A DNA stretch of 64,000 nucleotides from Bryum argenteum (lineage: Eukaryota > Streptophyta > Bryopsida > Bryales > Bryaceae). Of this stretch, positions 1 to 10,457 are shown one piece after another (position 1 is the stretch's first letter; the number at the start of each line of letters is the position of its first letter). The notes beneath the pieces are model-generated. The model was not told the DNA's origin. It did no database searches and was given only the letters and a program-made list of their open reading frames with translations. The position numbers were made by a program, and so were the translations under genes. Location: the NCBI GenBank assembly GCA_037043015.1, contig CM073323.1:5270001-5334000 (forward strand), given 5' to 3'.

Positions 1-50
1 CTCAAAGCCCTTTGGGGGATACCATGTCATTGTATCTCTAACGCACTATA

Positions 51-190
51 GGCTAGGTAGGCATTGGTAGCTAGGTAGAAACTAGCATAGTGTTCACCCC
101 AAGAGTGGTTAGTAGTCCGAGGCTAGGTAGACACTCTTGGCTAGGTAGGAACTAGCATAGTGTTTACCCCGAGAGGGGCTACTAGTCCCC
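51..190. repeat. 70-bp tandem repeat, two copies
   Basis: Positions 51-120 and 121-190 are two adjacent copies of one 70-bp unit. Each copy starts with GGCTAGGTAG and carries the shared block ACTAGCATAGTGTT. They differ at scattered bases, so the duplication is not recent. No coding sense is visible. Confidence 0.85.
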
Positions 191-1689
191 GCCATTGGTG
201 TGATGACCTCCAGACACACATCCAAGGATAAGTCGAACAAACACTCTATTCACACCAGCCTTTAAATAGGTAAGAGTTTCTCCTCCTCTAGCATCTAAAG
301 GCCCGAGGGGTTTGAAGAAAAACTTAGATGTGTTATAAAATATGAATTCGGTAACCCTTATGAAGCAGGGTTCCAAAGATAGTATAAAGACCTTAAACCC
401 TAAATTAGATCTATACGGTTAAATTTCCTGAAATAAGTAAGATTTCTTTAATAATCAAATAAAGAGAGTAAAACTTTGAAAATCAATATAAAATGTAATT
501 TCTATTATTAGTAACTGGAAACTGCTATGATTGGCCAAAATCACATATTATATGATAACATGAAGAGAGGCCACAAGTAACCTATGAGGAACCTTATTAG
601 TTTCCCAAAATAGTAAGTTTTCTTACATTAACAAAACTTTACCTTGTTTGTGTTTGAAGGCTTATTGTGAACAATCTATGAATCCAAACAGAGTTCTGTA
701 AATTGGATGTGGTTCCCAACTTACCAAACTTCCGGAATGTTAAAAAAAATCCAAAAAAAATCTTTTTTTATCCAGGTACAGCTCCTCAAAAATCGGGATC
801 GACCATAAAATGGTCGATTGGGCTCTTAGGGGCTAGGGTGGTTGAGAATGCAAATGGGTAGGTCTACTTTCGGTAGAACACGGTGGAATGAATAGAGCAG
901 TCGGCAAGACACTGTAGAACAATTCGTTCCAGATATAATCAATCTTATATATATTGTATTCTCAATTGTTTGGAATCATCAAAGTGGCATGAACAGGAAA
1001 ACAAATTGCCGCATCACATGCTCTCTGCACAATGAATGCAACTTTATGGGTTGGGGTGGTGGTGAGTCAGCACGTCTGGTGGCATCCTGGTCCGACACGT
1101 AAGCCTATGACGTGGCAACGCTGGTGGCAGGCCTACACAGAGAGCGTGTTTCCATGTTGCAGCTGGACCAGAGCGTACAGTCCCACTCAGATTTTAAATC
1201 ATGCTCGGTCACACTATTCAAATAAATCTTGTGACTATGAAGGGTGGTCCGTGTTGTCCCCACACAACACTTCGTACTTGTTTGGACGGTGGACTCTTGT
1301 TAGTAAGAGAATGTTGTTAGAAAGGACATATGGAATTGTTATGTTATTGGGTCTTGTTTACGCTTATGATACTAATTGCACATGGTTATCTATGTAGGTT
1401 TTTGGTAAAGATTCCATGTAGAGTGGGAGGCTATTTGTGACACACATTGACCAAGTGTTGTGTGAGTTTATACTCTTTGTCAAATGTTTGACATTACTTT
1501 TTATAGTAAACTTTGAAACTTGTTGTGATTTATGATGATCTTGCTCTACGTAGAGACTCATTACATGGAGAGCTGAGTTGTTTATGGGGTTAGATGGAGG
1601 GTAGGATTCCCTGTCATGTCATTGGTTCATGTCTTGAAGTTTATCCCCTAAAGGTAAGCAACCTCCAAACGAACAAAAACCCTCCAAAA
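191..1689. other. AT-rich spacer, no supported gene
   Basis: No gene is recognisable here. An open frame at 1032-1397 (121 codons, plus strand) matches no family I know, has no promoter signal that I trust, and ends in ordinary AT-rich DNA. I see no terminal inverted repeats or tandem arrays in this stretch. Confidence 0.6.
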
Positions 1690-2170
1690 TTGCCCTCTTG
1701 TGATGCAAGATGCAAATTTTTGAATTTTGTTTGGCTTTGAAGTATGTATCGATAGGATCTTGTACATAAACAATACACCGAATCTTAGGTTTAAATTAGT
1801 CACCATTTGTGAGATCATAATGTTCTAAATTGGAAAAAGAATGAAGTGAAAAAAAATCCATGTTATAGAATGGTATATGAAGTTTTGGGGGCCAAGAAAA
1901 TGTTTCTGAAAGGAAATTTGACATGAAGCTCTTCAAATTCTTCATTTTAGGTGAAGAAGAATTATGTCTATGTAGTCTTTATCCTCATAGGACCTATAAA
2001 ACTTCAAGTAATGCTTGATCCTTCACATGGAGGTATGCTGAAATTCAAATAGAAGGGCCGAATTTCAATAATTTAAAAATCAATTAAAAAATTATTGGAT
2101 TCTCAATATGTATATAAGAGTATCTTCCGTCGGGGACTAGTTACAAAGACGGAAGTTACATCAAATGGAG

Positions 2171-2910
2171 TGGGTGTATCATAATACAACTCCAACGGTG
2201 TCTCATAAAAAGACCTCGTTCTTTATAGTTCATGCCTTCAAAGTTGTCTTAGAAGAAGACTTAGCCGTTTGCAGAAGTGAATTTCACAAGAACCAAGAAA
2301 GACTCTCTAAATACTACTTAATAGAAGCAGTTGAGTAGATAGAAAAGAGAAGGGTTGTCTGGACCAATACTAAGATGCAATTAGCAAAGGCCCATGATCG
2401 CAACGCAAGGGTGGTTAATAAGAAGCGCCGAGAAGTCCACTTTCTTGTTGGAGAGAAAGTATGGCTCGATACTAGAAATCTAGAACTGCCATTAGAATTG
2501 GCACCTAAGTGGAGCCCTAAGTGGATTGGCAAGGACCAAGACCAGGGACACTAGTGCATCCATTTTTCCATGTGTTTCTCCTGAAGAGGTACTATGAAGA
2601 TGATATGGAGTTGCACTTGTGGCAACAAGATCCTAGGCTACCGATGCATCCATTTTTCCATGTGTTCCTCCTGAAGAGGTACTATGAAGATGATATGGAG
2701 TTGCACTTGTGGCAACAAGGTCCTAGGCCAGAACCAGAGTATGAACTTTAGGATGGTAAAGTGGATAAGGTGTCTGGAGTCCTGGATTGTAGAAAGATAC
2801 TTGAGAGAAATAAGCAATACAAGTATTTGTTAAAACGATATAGTCCATTTGAATTTGAATGGATAAATGAAAACAACGTAATGCATATTAAGAAGTGGTG
2901 AAGACATTAA
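2171..2910 (+). pseudogene. Ty3/gypsy chromovirus remnant: end of integrase core, integrase C-terminal region and chromodomain
   Basis: From 2171 one frame reads a stretch like the end of a retroviral-type integrase core (TPTVSHKKTSFFIVHAF). It continues into the basic linker and GPF-type region of chromoviruses (KRREVHFLVGEKVWL, then LAPKWSPKWIG), broken only by one TAG near 2334. After WIG the frame shifts by one base. The next frame carries HPFFHVFLLKRYYED, the motif that normally follows the integrase C-terminal domain. After a stop at 2749-2751 it carries a chromodomain-like tail (ILERNKQYKYLLKRY, then FEFEWINENNV). The GPF strand between WIG and HPFFHV is mostly lost. No gag, protease, reverse transcriptase or LTR is visible nearby. 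Stops, a shift and a deletion make it a dead fragment; the family assignment is firm, the branch within chromoviruses is not. Confidence 0.82.
2555..2734 (+). repeat. 90-bp in-frame tandem duplication inside the gypsy remnant
   Basis: 2555-2644 and 2645-2734 are near-identical 90-bp copies, each starting TGCATCCATTTTTCCATGTG. The period is 30 codons, so the duplicated block re-encodes the HPFFHVFLLK motif in the same frame. This could have arisen before or after the element died. Confidence 0.9.
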
Positions 2911-3659
2911 AGGCGTGCCGAGCACGAAAGAGAAGCCAATACGTTAGCTAAGTCCACTTCAAGAAAGAAGAAGGACTCCTCGTTGGCACCTTTAGATAAA
3001 GACATCAATGATTCAAACAAAGTCCCCAAAGGTCAGGCCTTACTACCTTTCCTACATGTGAAAAACAAAACTTGAAAAAAAAGTAAAATCTCTATTTTGG
3101 TGGATTTTTGGATAGATTTTAGGAGATTTTGAGAATAAATGAGCATATTGAGGGCATATTTCAAATAGTGTTCTCAAACTTTGATTGTAATATCTTTAAA
3201 AGTATGAAGAAATTTAAAGCATGAGATGACTTTTTGGAAAGCTATGAAAAGACTCTACAACCTCCCAAAGGTTTTAACTTCATGCGATCTAAAAATAGTA
3301 ATTAAGAGGCTCACCAAAGTCGAGTTGACCCAATTTGGGCCTCACTTATTTATAGAGATTAAAAGGATAACCAATCATATGAGAAGGATTCTTGCTCTCT
3401 TTTGGCACCTTACACGGCTTGACTCTCCATGGAGGCGTTCATTAATTATTGGATACTTTTTTGTTGTGGGACGTTAATTGAACCCAATAGTTTAGTGAAA
3501 TCGAACTAGAGAATTTAGTTTGTTCATTGGTAGTTTGTTCATAACTTTGATCAAGTTTTATCGTTGACTAGTGTTCAATTATCTTAAAAAAAAGGACGAA
3601 AAATGGGAGAGTAAGAGAGAAATAATGAGGATTCATATTAGAAAATTCAGCTTAAGCTT

Positions 3660-4075
3660 CTCCCGGTCCAAATCCACTTTACACTAAAAGAGTGACGAAG
3701 TTACTTAAAAATTCATTTTTGATTTATCATGGTCACGACTCTTAGCCAAGTACATGACCATGAAAATCATTTTAAACTTCTTGTTCATGGCTATTAGTCC
3801 ATAGTGTAAAGGGACCCTAAGCCTCATGGTCTCCTTGATTGTAGCTCAGTCGAGGCATTAGTTTCGACTCAACTATAATTATGAAGACCATGAAAACACT
3901 ATTCATTATAAAAAAATTAGCATACTTCAAGAACCTCAAACTTCATGGTTCTTCTCCTTTTTTAAAGGTAATGTGAAGCGAAATGAGACCAAGAGCACTT
4001 TACTCTCCAATCACAATTTTTAAAAGGATGTGGTCAATCTTCATGGTCCATAGTGTAAAGCGACCCTAAATATTA
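3660..4075. mobile_element. Degenerate MITE-like block with PIF-like ends
   Basis: Two right-hand ends of the same type are visible: CCATAGTGTAAAGGGACCC followed by TAA near 3802-3823, and CCATAGTGTAAAGCGACCC followed by TAA near 4049-4070. They resemble the termini of the intact element at 8155-8721. A weak left-end relative (CCACTTTACACTA) occurs near 3672-3685. The block holds a hairpin at 3825-3892. I infer one or two decayed non-autonomous elements; the exact borders are unclear. Confidence 0.45.
3825..3892. repeat. Hairpin with arms of about 29 bp
   Basis: 3825-3853 and 3863-3892 are imperfect reverse complements around a 9-base loop. The arms begin and end with CATGGTCT and AGACCATG. 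A similar hairpin occupies the middle of the intact MITE at 8155-8721. Confidence 0.75.
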
Positions 4076-4829
4076 AATCTCTAATTGAAAAACCTTCCAT
4101 TGATAATCTATTTGTACATAAATTGAATCTTAAAAAATTTAATTACATATTTAAAGATTGATAAATTCAAGAATATAGTTAAAATTATATGTGCATTCAG
4201 GTTATGATAAAAACACCACTATATATTAGTGTCTTTTTAGCAAGCCTATAAACCATATAAAATATCTTGTTATACAAAAAAGAAATCTTAGAATTCATAG
4301 TCGGTTAGTTCAATGTGCTTACATCTGCTCAAATTTGAGTTGTTTTATTTGAAGTGACTTGACAAATCTAAAAAGAGCCCTAACAACTCGCAAAGAAATT
4401 TGAAGGTCTTTTGTATTTGAAAATGTGTTTCATCATACCCAATGGGACAAGATCACAAGCACATCATAGGGTATCATCTATTGCAATATTTTAAAGAATG
4501 TTATCCATTGCAAACCATGTAGGATTTTGAGCACATCTTTTTCAAGGGTAGAAGAATAAGGTATGTTGACGAATAACTAAATTTTGACAAAATATATTTT
4601 ATAAAATTAGGGGTAAATATACATAGTTAATAAAGAATCCCATTAGAACCTATGATTAACATATTCATAAAATCCCCATGCATTATGTTTTTAAGTGGAT
4701 ACCTCCTTTACTTGATGTGTAGTGGAATTTGAACTATGTGCTACCAACTATCAAGACATAATATGTGCACTTTAGTCCCACTGAATTCTAGATAAGGAAC
4801 ACTCTTTGTCAATTTAACAATTTATACCC
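4076..4829. other. AT-rich spacer, nothing recognised
   Basis: There is no frame of note, no tandem array and no terminal inverted repeat that I can define between the MITE-like block and the minisatellite. Confidence 0.6.
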
Positions 4830-7640
4830 ACAATAGATATATTGGTGCTTGTCTAATTACCATTCTTGTGTTTTAAGATTGACACCTCATTTTCATGATG
4901 TACATTGAAGTATTTGAGATATGCCATTTACTATTAAACTTGATACATGTACTTTAGCTTCTATACGTCAGTTTCACTTTACACTCTTTATGTTATTTTT
5001 TCTTTATATCCTTCAATTTACTTTCAATTTATGGCCTTCTTGTTGGTTTTAGTTTATATTTTTCTTGTCAGATCCAATAAAGTATGTTGATTTTAGTTTA
5101 TGTCCTTCTTGTGAAATTCCCATTGGTTGGTTTTACTTAACACTTGCTTTCCTTTTTATTGATTTCAATCAGATCCCTTTTGTTAGTTTTTTGTTGAGTG
5201 TCATATCATGAGTGTTACTTCATATCACTTTTGTCTATTTCAATTTGAATTCTTTATGCGGAATCTCTTTTTATCATATTCACTTTACATCCCATTAGTC
5301 AATATTGGTTTATATATTCCTTGTAGATTTTAGTTCACATCACTTATTTTATTTTGGATTTTTTTGCCAAATTCGATTTCTTTTTACACTCCTGATGTTG
5401 ACATGCAATAAGTCATATCCCTCTTGTCGGCTTCAATTGAGATTCTTATTTTAGATTTTTTGTGTCAAATTCCTAATTTCCTCTTATTGCGTTCCTTCAT
5501 ATTGTGCCCTTGAATCCCTCCTTTTGGAGTCTCTTTTGTCAAATCCTTCAATTTTTTTTCTCACATCTTTTGACCTCTTTTGTCAAATCCGTTGTATATA
5601 TCCCTTTCTAGTATTTCATTGAGCCCCCCATTTCCTTAACTTTTTTATGAAATCCCTAAATTTCTTTTAACAAAGTCCTTTTCATTGATCCCTTTCTATC
5701 GTTTTGTCAAACCACTAAATTGCTTTCGTCTAGTCCTTCAGTCCTTCACTTTCTGCTATTTTGCCAAAATCCATGAATCCCTCTTTGAATCCCTTTTGTC
5801 ATGTCCATTTTAGCAATCTCGTTCTACAATTTAGACATGAGCATATATTTTGATTATCCAATTCCCTTCATAGATCCTTTTTAGCTATTTTGTCAAATTC
5901 CTAAATCTTTTTTACGAGGTTCCTTTTATTCATTCCTTTCTATTCATTTGTCAAATTCTAGAATCCTTCCCTAAATCCCTTTACCCTTAATCACGGTTCT
6001 TTCATCCATTTCTTTCAACCATTTGTCAAAGCCCTGAATCCCTCCCTATATATTACTTTACTCTTTATCACGGTTTTTCATCCATTCCTTTCAAATATTT
6101 GTCAAATCCCTAAATTCCTCCATGAATCCCTCTACTCTTTATCACGATTCTTTCATCCATTCCTTTCAACCGTTTGTCAAATCCCTGAATCCTTCCGCCT
6201 GAATCCCTTTACCCTTTATCAAGGTTCTTTCATCCATCCCTTTCAACCATTTGTCAAGTCCTTGAATCTTTTTTCATGTTGAGTATATCGATCTTTTTCT
6301 ATCATTTTATCAAACTCATAAATCCCTTCTCTTGTCCCTTTTATCAATCCCTTTCTAATCTTTTGTTGAATCCCTCAATCGCTCCGAAAATCCCTTTTGA
6401 CACGTTTCATATATTGATCATGAATCCCTTCTGGCCAGATCTCTTTTATGAATGCCTTTCTACCATTTTGTCAAACCCATGAATTTATTTTTTTGTTCAT
6501 GTTTATCTATCCATTTCTACCATTTTGTCACTTACCTCAATCCCTCTTAGAGTCCTTCTATTTAGTTCCTTCTATCAATCCCTTTCTACTCTCTTGAATC
6601 CCAAATCCCCTTTGTGAGGTTCTTTTTATTTATCTCTTTCTACCATATTTTTGAAATCCTTATTACCCTAATACCCATGATCCCTTATACAAGGTCTCTT
6701 CCATCAATCTCTTTTTACTCTGTATTCAAATCCCTAAATCCCTTCCTAAACTCCTTCTCCGATGTCCCTCTTATGCATTTATTTCTACCATCTTGTCGAA
6801 TCCCCAAATCCCTTTGTGTATCCCTTTTGTAAGGTACCTTTTATCAATCTCTGTCCACTCTTTTGTTATATCAGTAATCCATTCTGTCAAGTTCTTTTTA
6901 TTGTCTTCTATTTACCATTTTATAAGACCCGCCAATCCTCCTTTCTGTCGTGTTTTTCTTATCCATTCGTTTTTACTCTTTCGTTGAATCCCTTAATAGA
7001 TTCCTAAATACCTATAGGCAGATTCATCTTGTTGATACCTTTTTACCATTTTGTCAAAACCCTAAAGCTGTTTTGTTAGGTTCAATTATCAATCTTTTAT
7101 TATTTTATTTTTTTGTTGAACCCTTATATCCCTTCTATCGGGTCCCTATCATTGCCAATTAGCTAAATCCATGAATCCCTTATGTCAAGTCCCTTTTGTC
7201 GATCTCTTTTTATGCTATTATCAATTTCCTAAATCCCTTTTCTCAAGTTTTAAAAAAAAATCTTTTCTATCATTTTAAAAATTTAAAAATTCCCTTCTCA
7301 ATTCCTTTGATCATGTTCTTTAGTGAATTCTTTTTATTCTTTGCCAAATCCCTTGATCCCATTTTACGAGTTCCTGTTATTGATACTTTCAATTACTTTG
7401 TCAAATCCCTACATTCCTACCTAAAGCCCTTTTGTCATGCCTCTTCTATTGATCAAATTGCACTTTTTTGTAGCTTTTCTACTTGTTTCCATTTACATCC
7501 TTTTGGTTTTAATTTATATCCTTATTTATTTCAATTTACATCCCTCTTATTTTCAGCTTACATTTCTTTTGGTTTCAACTTGCAACGCTCTTGGTTTTGG
7601 TTTATATCCCTCTAGTGAGATCCCTCCTATTCAATTTCTA
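4830..7640. repeat. Long degenerate minisatellite, pyrimidine-rich on the plus strand
   Basis: The stretch is built from diverged repeats of a pyrimidine-rich unit. A typical piece reads ATTTGTCAAATCCCTGAATCC, varied. Between about 6020 and 6260 successive TTTGTCAAA cores are some 72-79 bases apart; elsewhere the spacing is shorter. The first part (about 4830-5480) and the last part (about 7480-7620) use a related shorter unit containing GGTTTTAATTTATATCC. Open frames across 6276-7615 are by-products of the stop-poor composition and are not genes. Confidence 0.75.
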
Positions 7641-8154
7641 AAAAAATCCTTCTTGTTAACCCTTAAAGGTCCAAGCGTTTCTTGAACCTCCGAAGCCAAA
7701 AATTGTGTTTTTTCACCACCTTATACAAGTTGAGGTATGATTCATTTTAAATTACATTCTTTGTATCTTCAACACATAAGATTAAACCTTACTATCCGCA
7801 CTAATACTAAGTAAATTTTCTATCTCTGAATCTTTACCAATTGTAAGATCATAATGTTCAAAGTTGACCAAAAAGTTTTTTTGGGCTTTGCTCGAAATTC
7901 AAATAATAAACCAATCACGTTGAAAGGATTTTCCCCTTCCTTTGGTTCTATGTACGGCTTGACTCTCGGTGTAAAGTGGCCATAAATAATTCCAAACAAA
8001 TCTAGAAGAATTTTGATTATAAATTGCCATTTTTTGACTTGAAACTTGAAATTTTTAATTGAAGATTTCAAAATTGGCTTTACAAATTTTACCACATACA
8101 CTTTGCAGTTAAAGGAGCACCTTGCAAAAATCTTTGGCAAAAATATTACATTAA

Positions 8155-8721
8155 GGGGCGCTTCACACTATGGCCGTCCAAGTCGAGAGGCCGTGGAATT
8201 GAGAGTCCAATTTTGTTGAGAGTCCAAAGGAATTTACTGAAAATGACCAATAAAATATTGTAATTGGAGCCTTTGGCCGGGCATAGTGTGAAGCCTCCAA
8301 AGGCCAAGCCCAAAGTCCAAAGCTTTGGCCATGAACTCCCATGGCCTCTCAACTTGAACAGCCGTAATATGAAGCCTCCAAAGGCCAAGTCCAAAGTCCA
8401 AACCCATATTACATTATTCCTTGCCCAAGGCATCCTTTTGATCTAACAGCCAAGATCTTGTCAGTTTTTGAATTTATTATGAAAAAAATGTGACCGCCTC
8501 TCGACCATAGTTTGGGTCTTGCAAAATGCAGGACCCAAATAAACATCAAGAGGCTGTCGCCTTGGTCAAAAAATGTTGCCACGTAGGCCATTTGGAGAGT
8601 GACGGCCGGTGAACTTTGGCTTCTCGTGTGAAGGCTCGAGAGGCCGAAACTAGGGTTTCCTGCAATTTCATTGGCTGAAATCGACGGCCTCTCGACCTTC
8701 GGCCATAGTGTGAAGTGCCCC
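8155..8721. mobile_element. PIF/Harbinger-like MITE, 567 bp, TAA target duplication
   Basis: The ends are long inverted repeats: the left starts GGGGCGCTTCACACTATGGC and the right is the near reverse complement, ending GCCATAGTGTGAAGTGCCCC. Similarity continues inward over about 40 bases through CGAGAGGCCG. TAA flanks both sides (8152-8154 and 8722-8724), a 3-bp target duplication of the TWA kind typical of PIF/Harbinger. The element is non-coding. It contains an internal hairpin at 8493-8561. Confidence 0.85.
8493..8561. repeat. Internal hairpin of the MITE
   Basis: 8493-8518 and 8532-8561 are imperfect reverse complements. The left arm contains GCCTCTCGACC and TTTGGGTC, the right arm GACCCAAA and AGAGGC. 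Nearly the same arm sequence forms the hairpin at 13896-13965. Confidence 0.75.
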
Positions 8722-8779
8722 TAAGCCCCTTCATCTAGGTTGTCCGTAAGTCGGCTTTCTTGGACTTTCAGGGGGTTAG

Positions 8780-9712
8780 ATACCCTTCTTGTGTACATCA
8801 GTTTCCGACCCTTTTATTGGTTTCAATTTACACCACTCTTGTCACGACTCTAATTAATAAATCCTCAATTGAAAACCTTTCTAAAAGAACCTCTTTGTAC
8901 AGAATCCTCATGTAGACAAACTAATTATATATTTGAGGACTTAAAATTCAAGAATGTAACTACTATCAAGTAACATTTGGGAGTAAAGAAAGCAAATAAC
9001 CAATTCATACAGCCTTGTAGTTCATCAAAACTATCAACTTACATAGCAAGAAACTCACGTGGAGGTAACATGTAACGACACTGAGAGAAACATACAGGTT
9101 TAAATTCAAACAATAAAATAGAAAATTCACAAATAGAGGTACACAATATTCTGGCAGCCACGGTAAGTTCGGAAGGAACTTGTGGAAAATATCGAAGAGC
9201 GCACGGTGAGGGAGAGGGCAGGCGGGGGGTAGCGGTGGAGGCGGTCAAGGGCGGTGGGCTGGGCTGCGATCGGGCGGGCGGAGATCGAGAGCAGCAAAAA
9301 ATAATACTGGCGGTGGAAGGGCCCTCATGCGGCGAGTCAGCGACGAAACCCGACCCGACCCGACCCGGCCAGGATCTCGCTGCCCACCCTCGGAACTTGT
9401 GCACGAAATTATGGTATCATCCGTAGGATGGATGGATGAAAGCGTCCGACGCGCTTGGGGAGAAGTAGGTAGACATCCATCAGGGTGGATGAGAGCGCGG
9501 AACGGATGGATGAGAGGTCGGAACCGACAGCTCATCGCAAAGGGGTGAAACCTACCCTAGAATGATGGGAAGTTGCCGTCCAGCTGGGTGATTGGGGCGT
9601 CGGCTGGCACAACTTCCATGCTTTCCCTTGGAGCGGACGGCACCTGGTACTCCCCCTGTGGTCAAACATGGCAACGTCCCACCGCCAATCGTGATCCCTG
9701 CCCACACCCTCT
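8780..9712. other. Spacer grading into the GC-rich upstream region of the DREB-like gene
   Basis: 8780-9170 is AT-rich with nothing recognised. From about 9180 the base composition turns visibly GC-rich, with short direct repeats such as the CGACC series near 9350-9368 and ATGGATG repeats near 9424-9515. Open frames on both strands here fit GC-rich promoter DNA rather than genes. Confidence 0.55.
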
Positions 9713-9717
9713 TATAA
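9713..9717 (+). promoter_or_regulatory. TATA box of the DREB-like gene
   Basis: CTTATAACC lies about 169 bases upstream of the chosen ATG. The DNA between is C-rich then purine-rich (CAGCCAGCCAGC, GAGATAGAGAGAGAG) with no ATG, as in many plant 5' leaders. A TSS about 30 bases downstream is inference. Confidence 0.5.
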
Positions 9718-9881
9718 CCCCATTGCGCTCCTCTCTCAACCATTCTCACACCAACCCACCTCCCAATTTGGCACCGACACGCAACTGTAAAGCCAGCCAG
9801 CCAGCCAGCACGCAAAGCCTTAACCACAGCAAGAGTAGCGAGATAGAGAGAGAGATAGAGAAGAGCAGCAGAGTCGAGGGT

Positions 9882-10457
9882 ATGCCTGGGATGGCACCGG
9901 CGTCATGGTATCGCAGCGCGGTGAAGATGGAGCGGGGTGATTCCACGGAGCGCAAGGGTATGGCGGTCCAAAGAATACGCAAGGATATGGAGGACAGGGA
10001 TATCGACTTGAATGTGGCGTATGTAGAGGAGGAGTCGGGAGAGCAGGAGTTCATGTCGGCGTCGGGGTCGGCGTCGGCGGCGTCCAGCACTTCGGCGTCG
10101 GATCATCACGTAAAGAGCTCCGGGCGCGCGTCTTCTTCCGATGAGGTTCACTACCGCGGCTCCTCTGAGGAAGCGACATACCGTGGTGTGCGTCATCGGC
10201 CGGAGCTTAACAAATGGGTGACGGAAATTAGGCCGACTGCGCAGAAGCGCAAGATCTGGTTAGGGACTTACAAGACGCCGGAGGAGGCTGCACGGGCTTA
10301 CGATGTCGGTATCCACTACACCGGCAAGAAAATCCCGCTCAATTTCCCCGATTCCATGCCGAACCTCCCCGAGTTGCCTCGGGGGACGTGGGAGGAGATT
10401 GCGCCGTTCGTCAAGAAACAGGCGGTTTCTGCTGCGAAACGCCACAGAGGGTTTTGA
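9882..10457 (+). CDS. DREB-like AP2/ERF transcription factor
   Basis: This intronless gene encodes 191 residues with one AP2/ERF DNA-binding domain at about 99-156. The domain starts YRGVRHRPELNKWVTEIR and continues KRKIWLGTY, EEAARAYDV and LNFPD, covering the three strands and the helix. The valine at AP2 position 14 points to the DREB side of the family. Position 19 is proline, and one residue is inserted before the KW; the wording EIRP followed by KRKIWLG recalls DREB group A-5 (group II). The N-terminus is acidic and serine-rich and contains DIDLNVAY, weakly like an EAR motif. I chose the ATG at 9882 because the frame upstream looks like leader DNA. Such proteins act in the nucleus, often in stress responses; the target genes here are unknown. 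Confidence 0.88.
   Translation: MPGMAPASWYRSAVKMERGDSTERKGMAVQRIRKDMEDRDIDLNVAYVEEESGEQEFMSASGSASAASSTSASDHHVKSSGRASSSDEVHYRGSSEEATYRGVRHRPELNKWVTEIRPTAQKRKIWLGTYKTPEEAARAYDVGIHYTGKKIPLNFPDSMPNLPELPRGTWEEIAPFVKKQAVSAAKRHRGF

Larger units (their letters stand above)
1690..3350 (+). repeat. Dispersed repeat family R1, interrupted copy
   Basis: The flanks (about 1690-2105 and 3025-3350) align collinearly with the uninterrupted copy at 12190-13020. Shared landmarks include GATGCAAGATG near the start, ACATGGAGGTATGCTGAAATT, the CCTTACTACCTTTCCTACATG block and the AAAGCATGAGATGACTTTT block near the end. Between about 2106 and 3025 a Ty3/gypsy fragment replaces only a few dozen bases of the other copy. 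Other relatives lie at 13085-13765 and 41420-42010. The family has no long frame and no terminal inverted repeats that I can define, so its class is unknown. Confidence 0.7.
7660..8775. mobile_element. TTAA-type element with a nested MITE
   Basis: The left end CCCTTAAAGGTCC directly follows TTAA at 7656-7659. The right end GGACTTTCAGGGGG stops at 8775 and is followed by TTAG, a one-base variant of TTAA. These ends match the short TTAA elements at 42547-42807 and 62900-63140. The body (about 7680-8150) aligns with 63300-63990. The element is split by the MITE at 8155-8721; without it the length would be about 0.55 kb. No transposase is encoded. Confidence 0.68.

Noticed and set aside
1032..1397. 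121-codon plus-strand frame
   Set aside because: No family resemblance, no convincing promoter and no conserved relative elsewhere in the window.
6276..7685. Several overlapping Phe/Leu/Ser-rich frames that look like membrane proteins
   Set aside because: They are translations of the pyrimidine-rich minisatellite in different frames; the hydrophobicity comes from TTT/CTT/TCC codons.
9039..9535. Overlapping frames upstream of the DREB-like gene on both strands
   Set aside because: GC-rich, stop-poor DNA gives long frames in several phases at once; none has domain-like sequence.
9573..9881. Longer N-terminus for the DREB-like protein
   Set aside because: The extra 103 codons look like a C-rich and GAGA-rich leader and contain the TATA box, so the ATG at 9882 is preferred.
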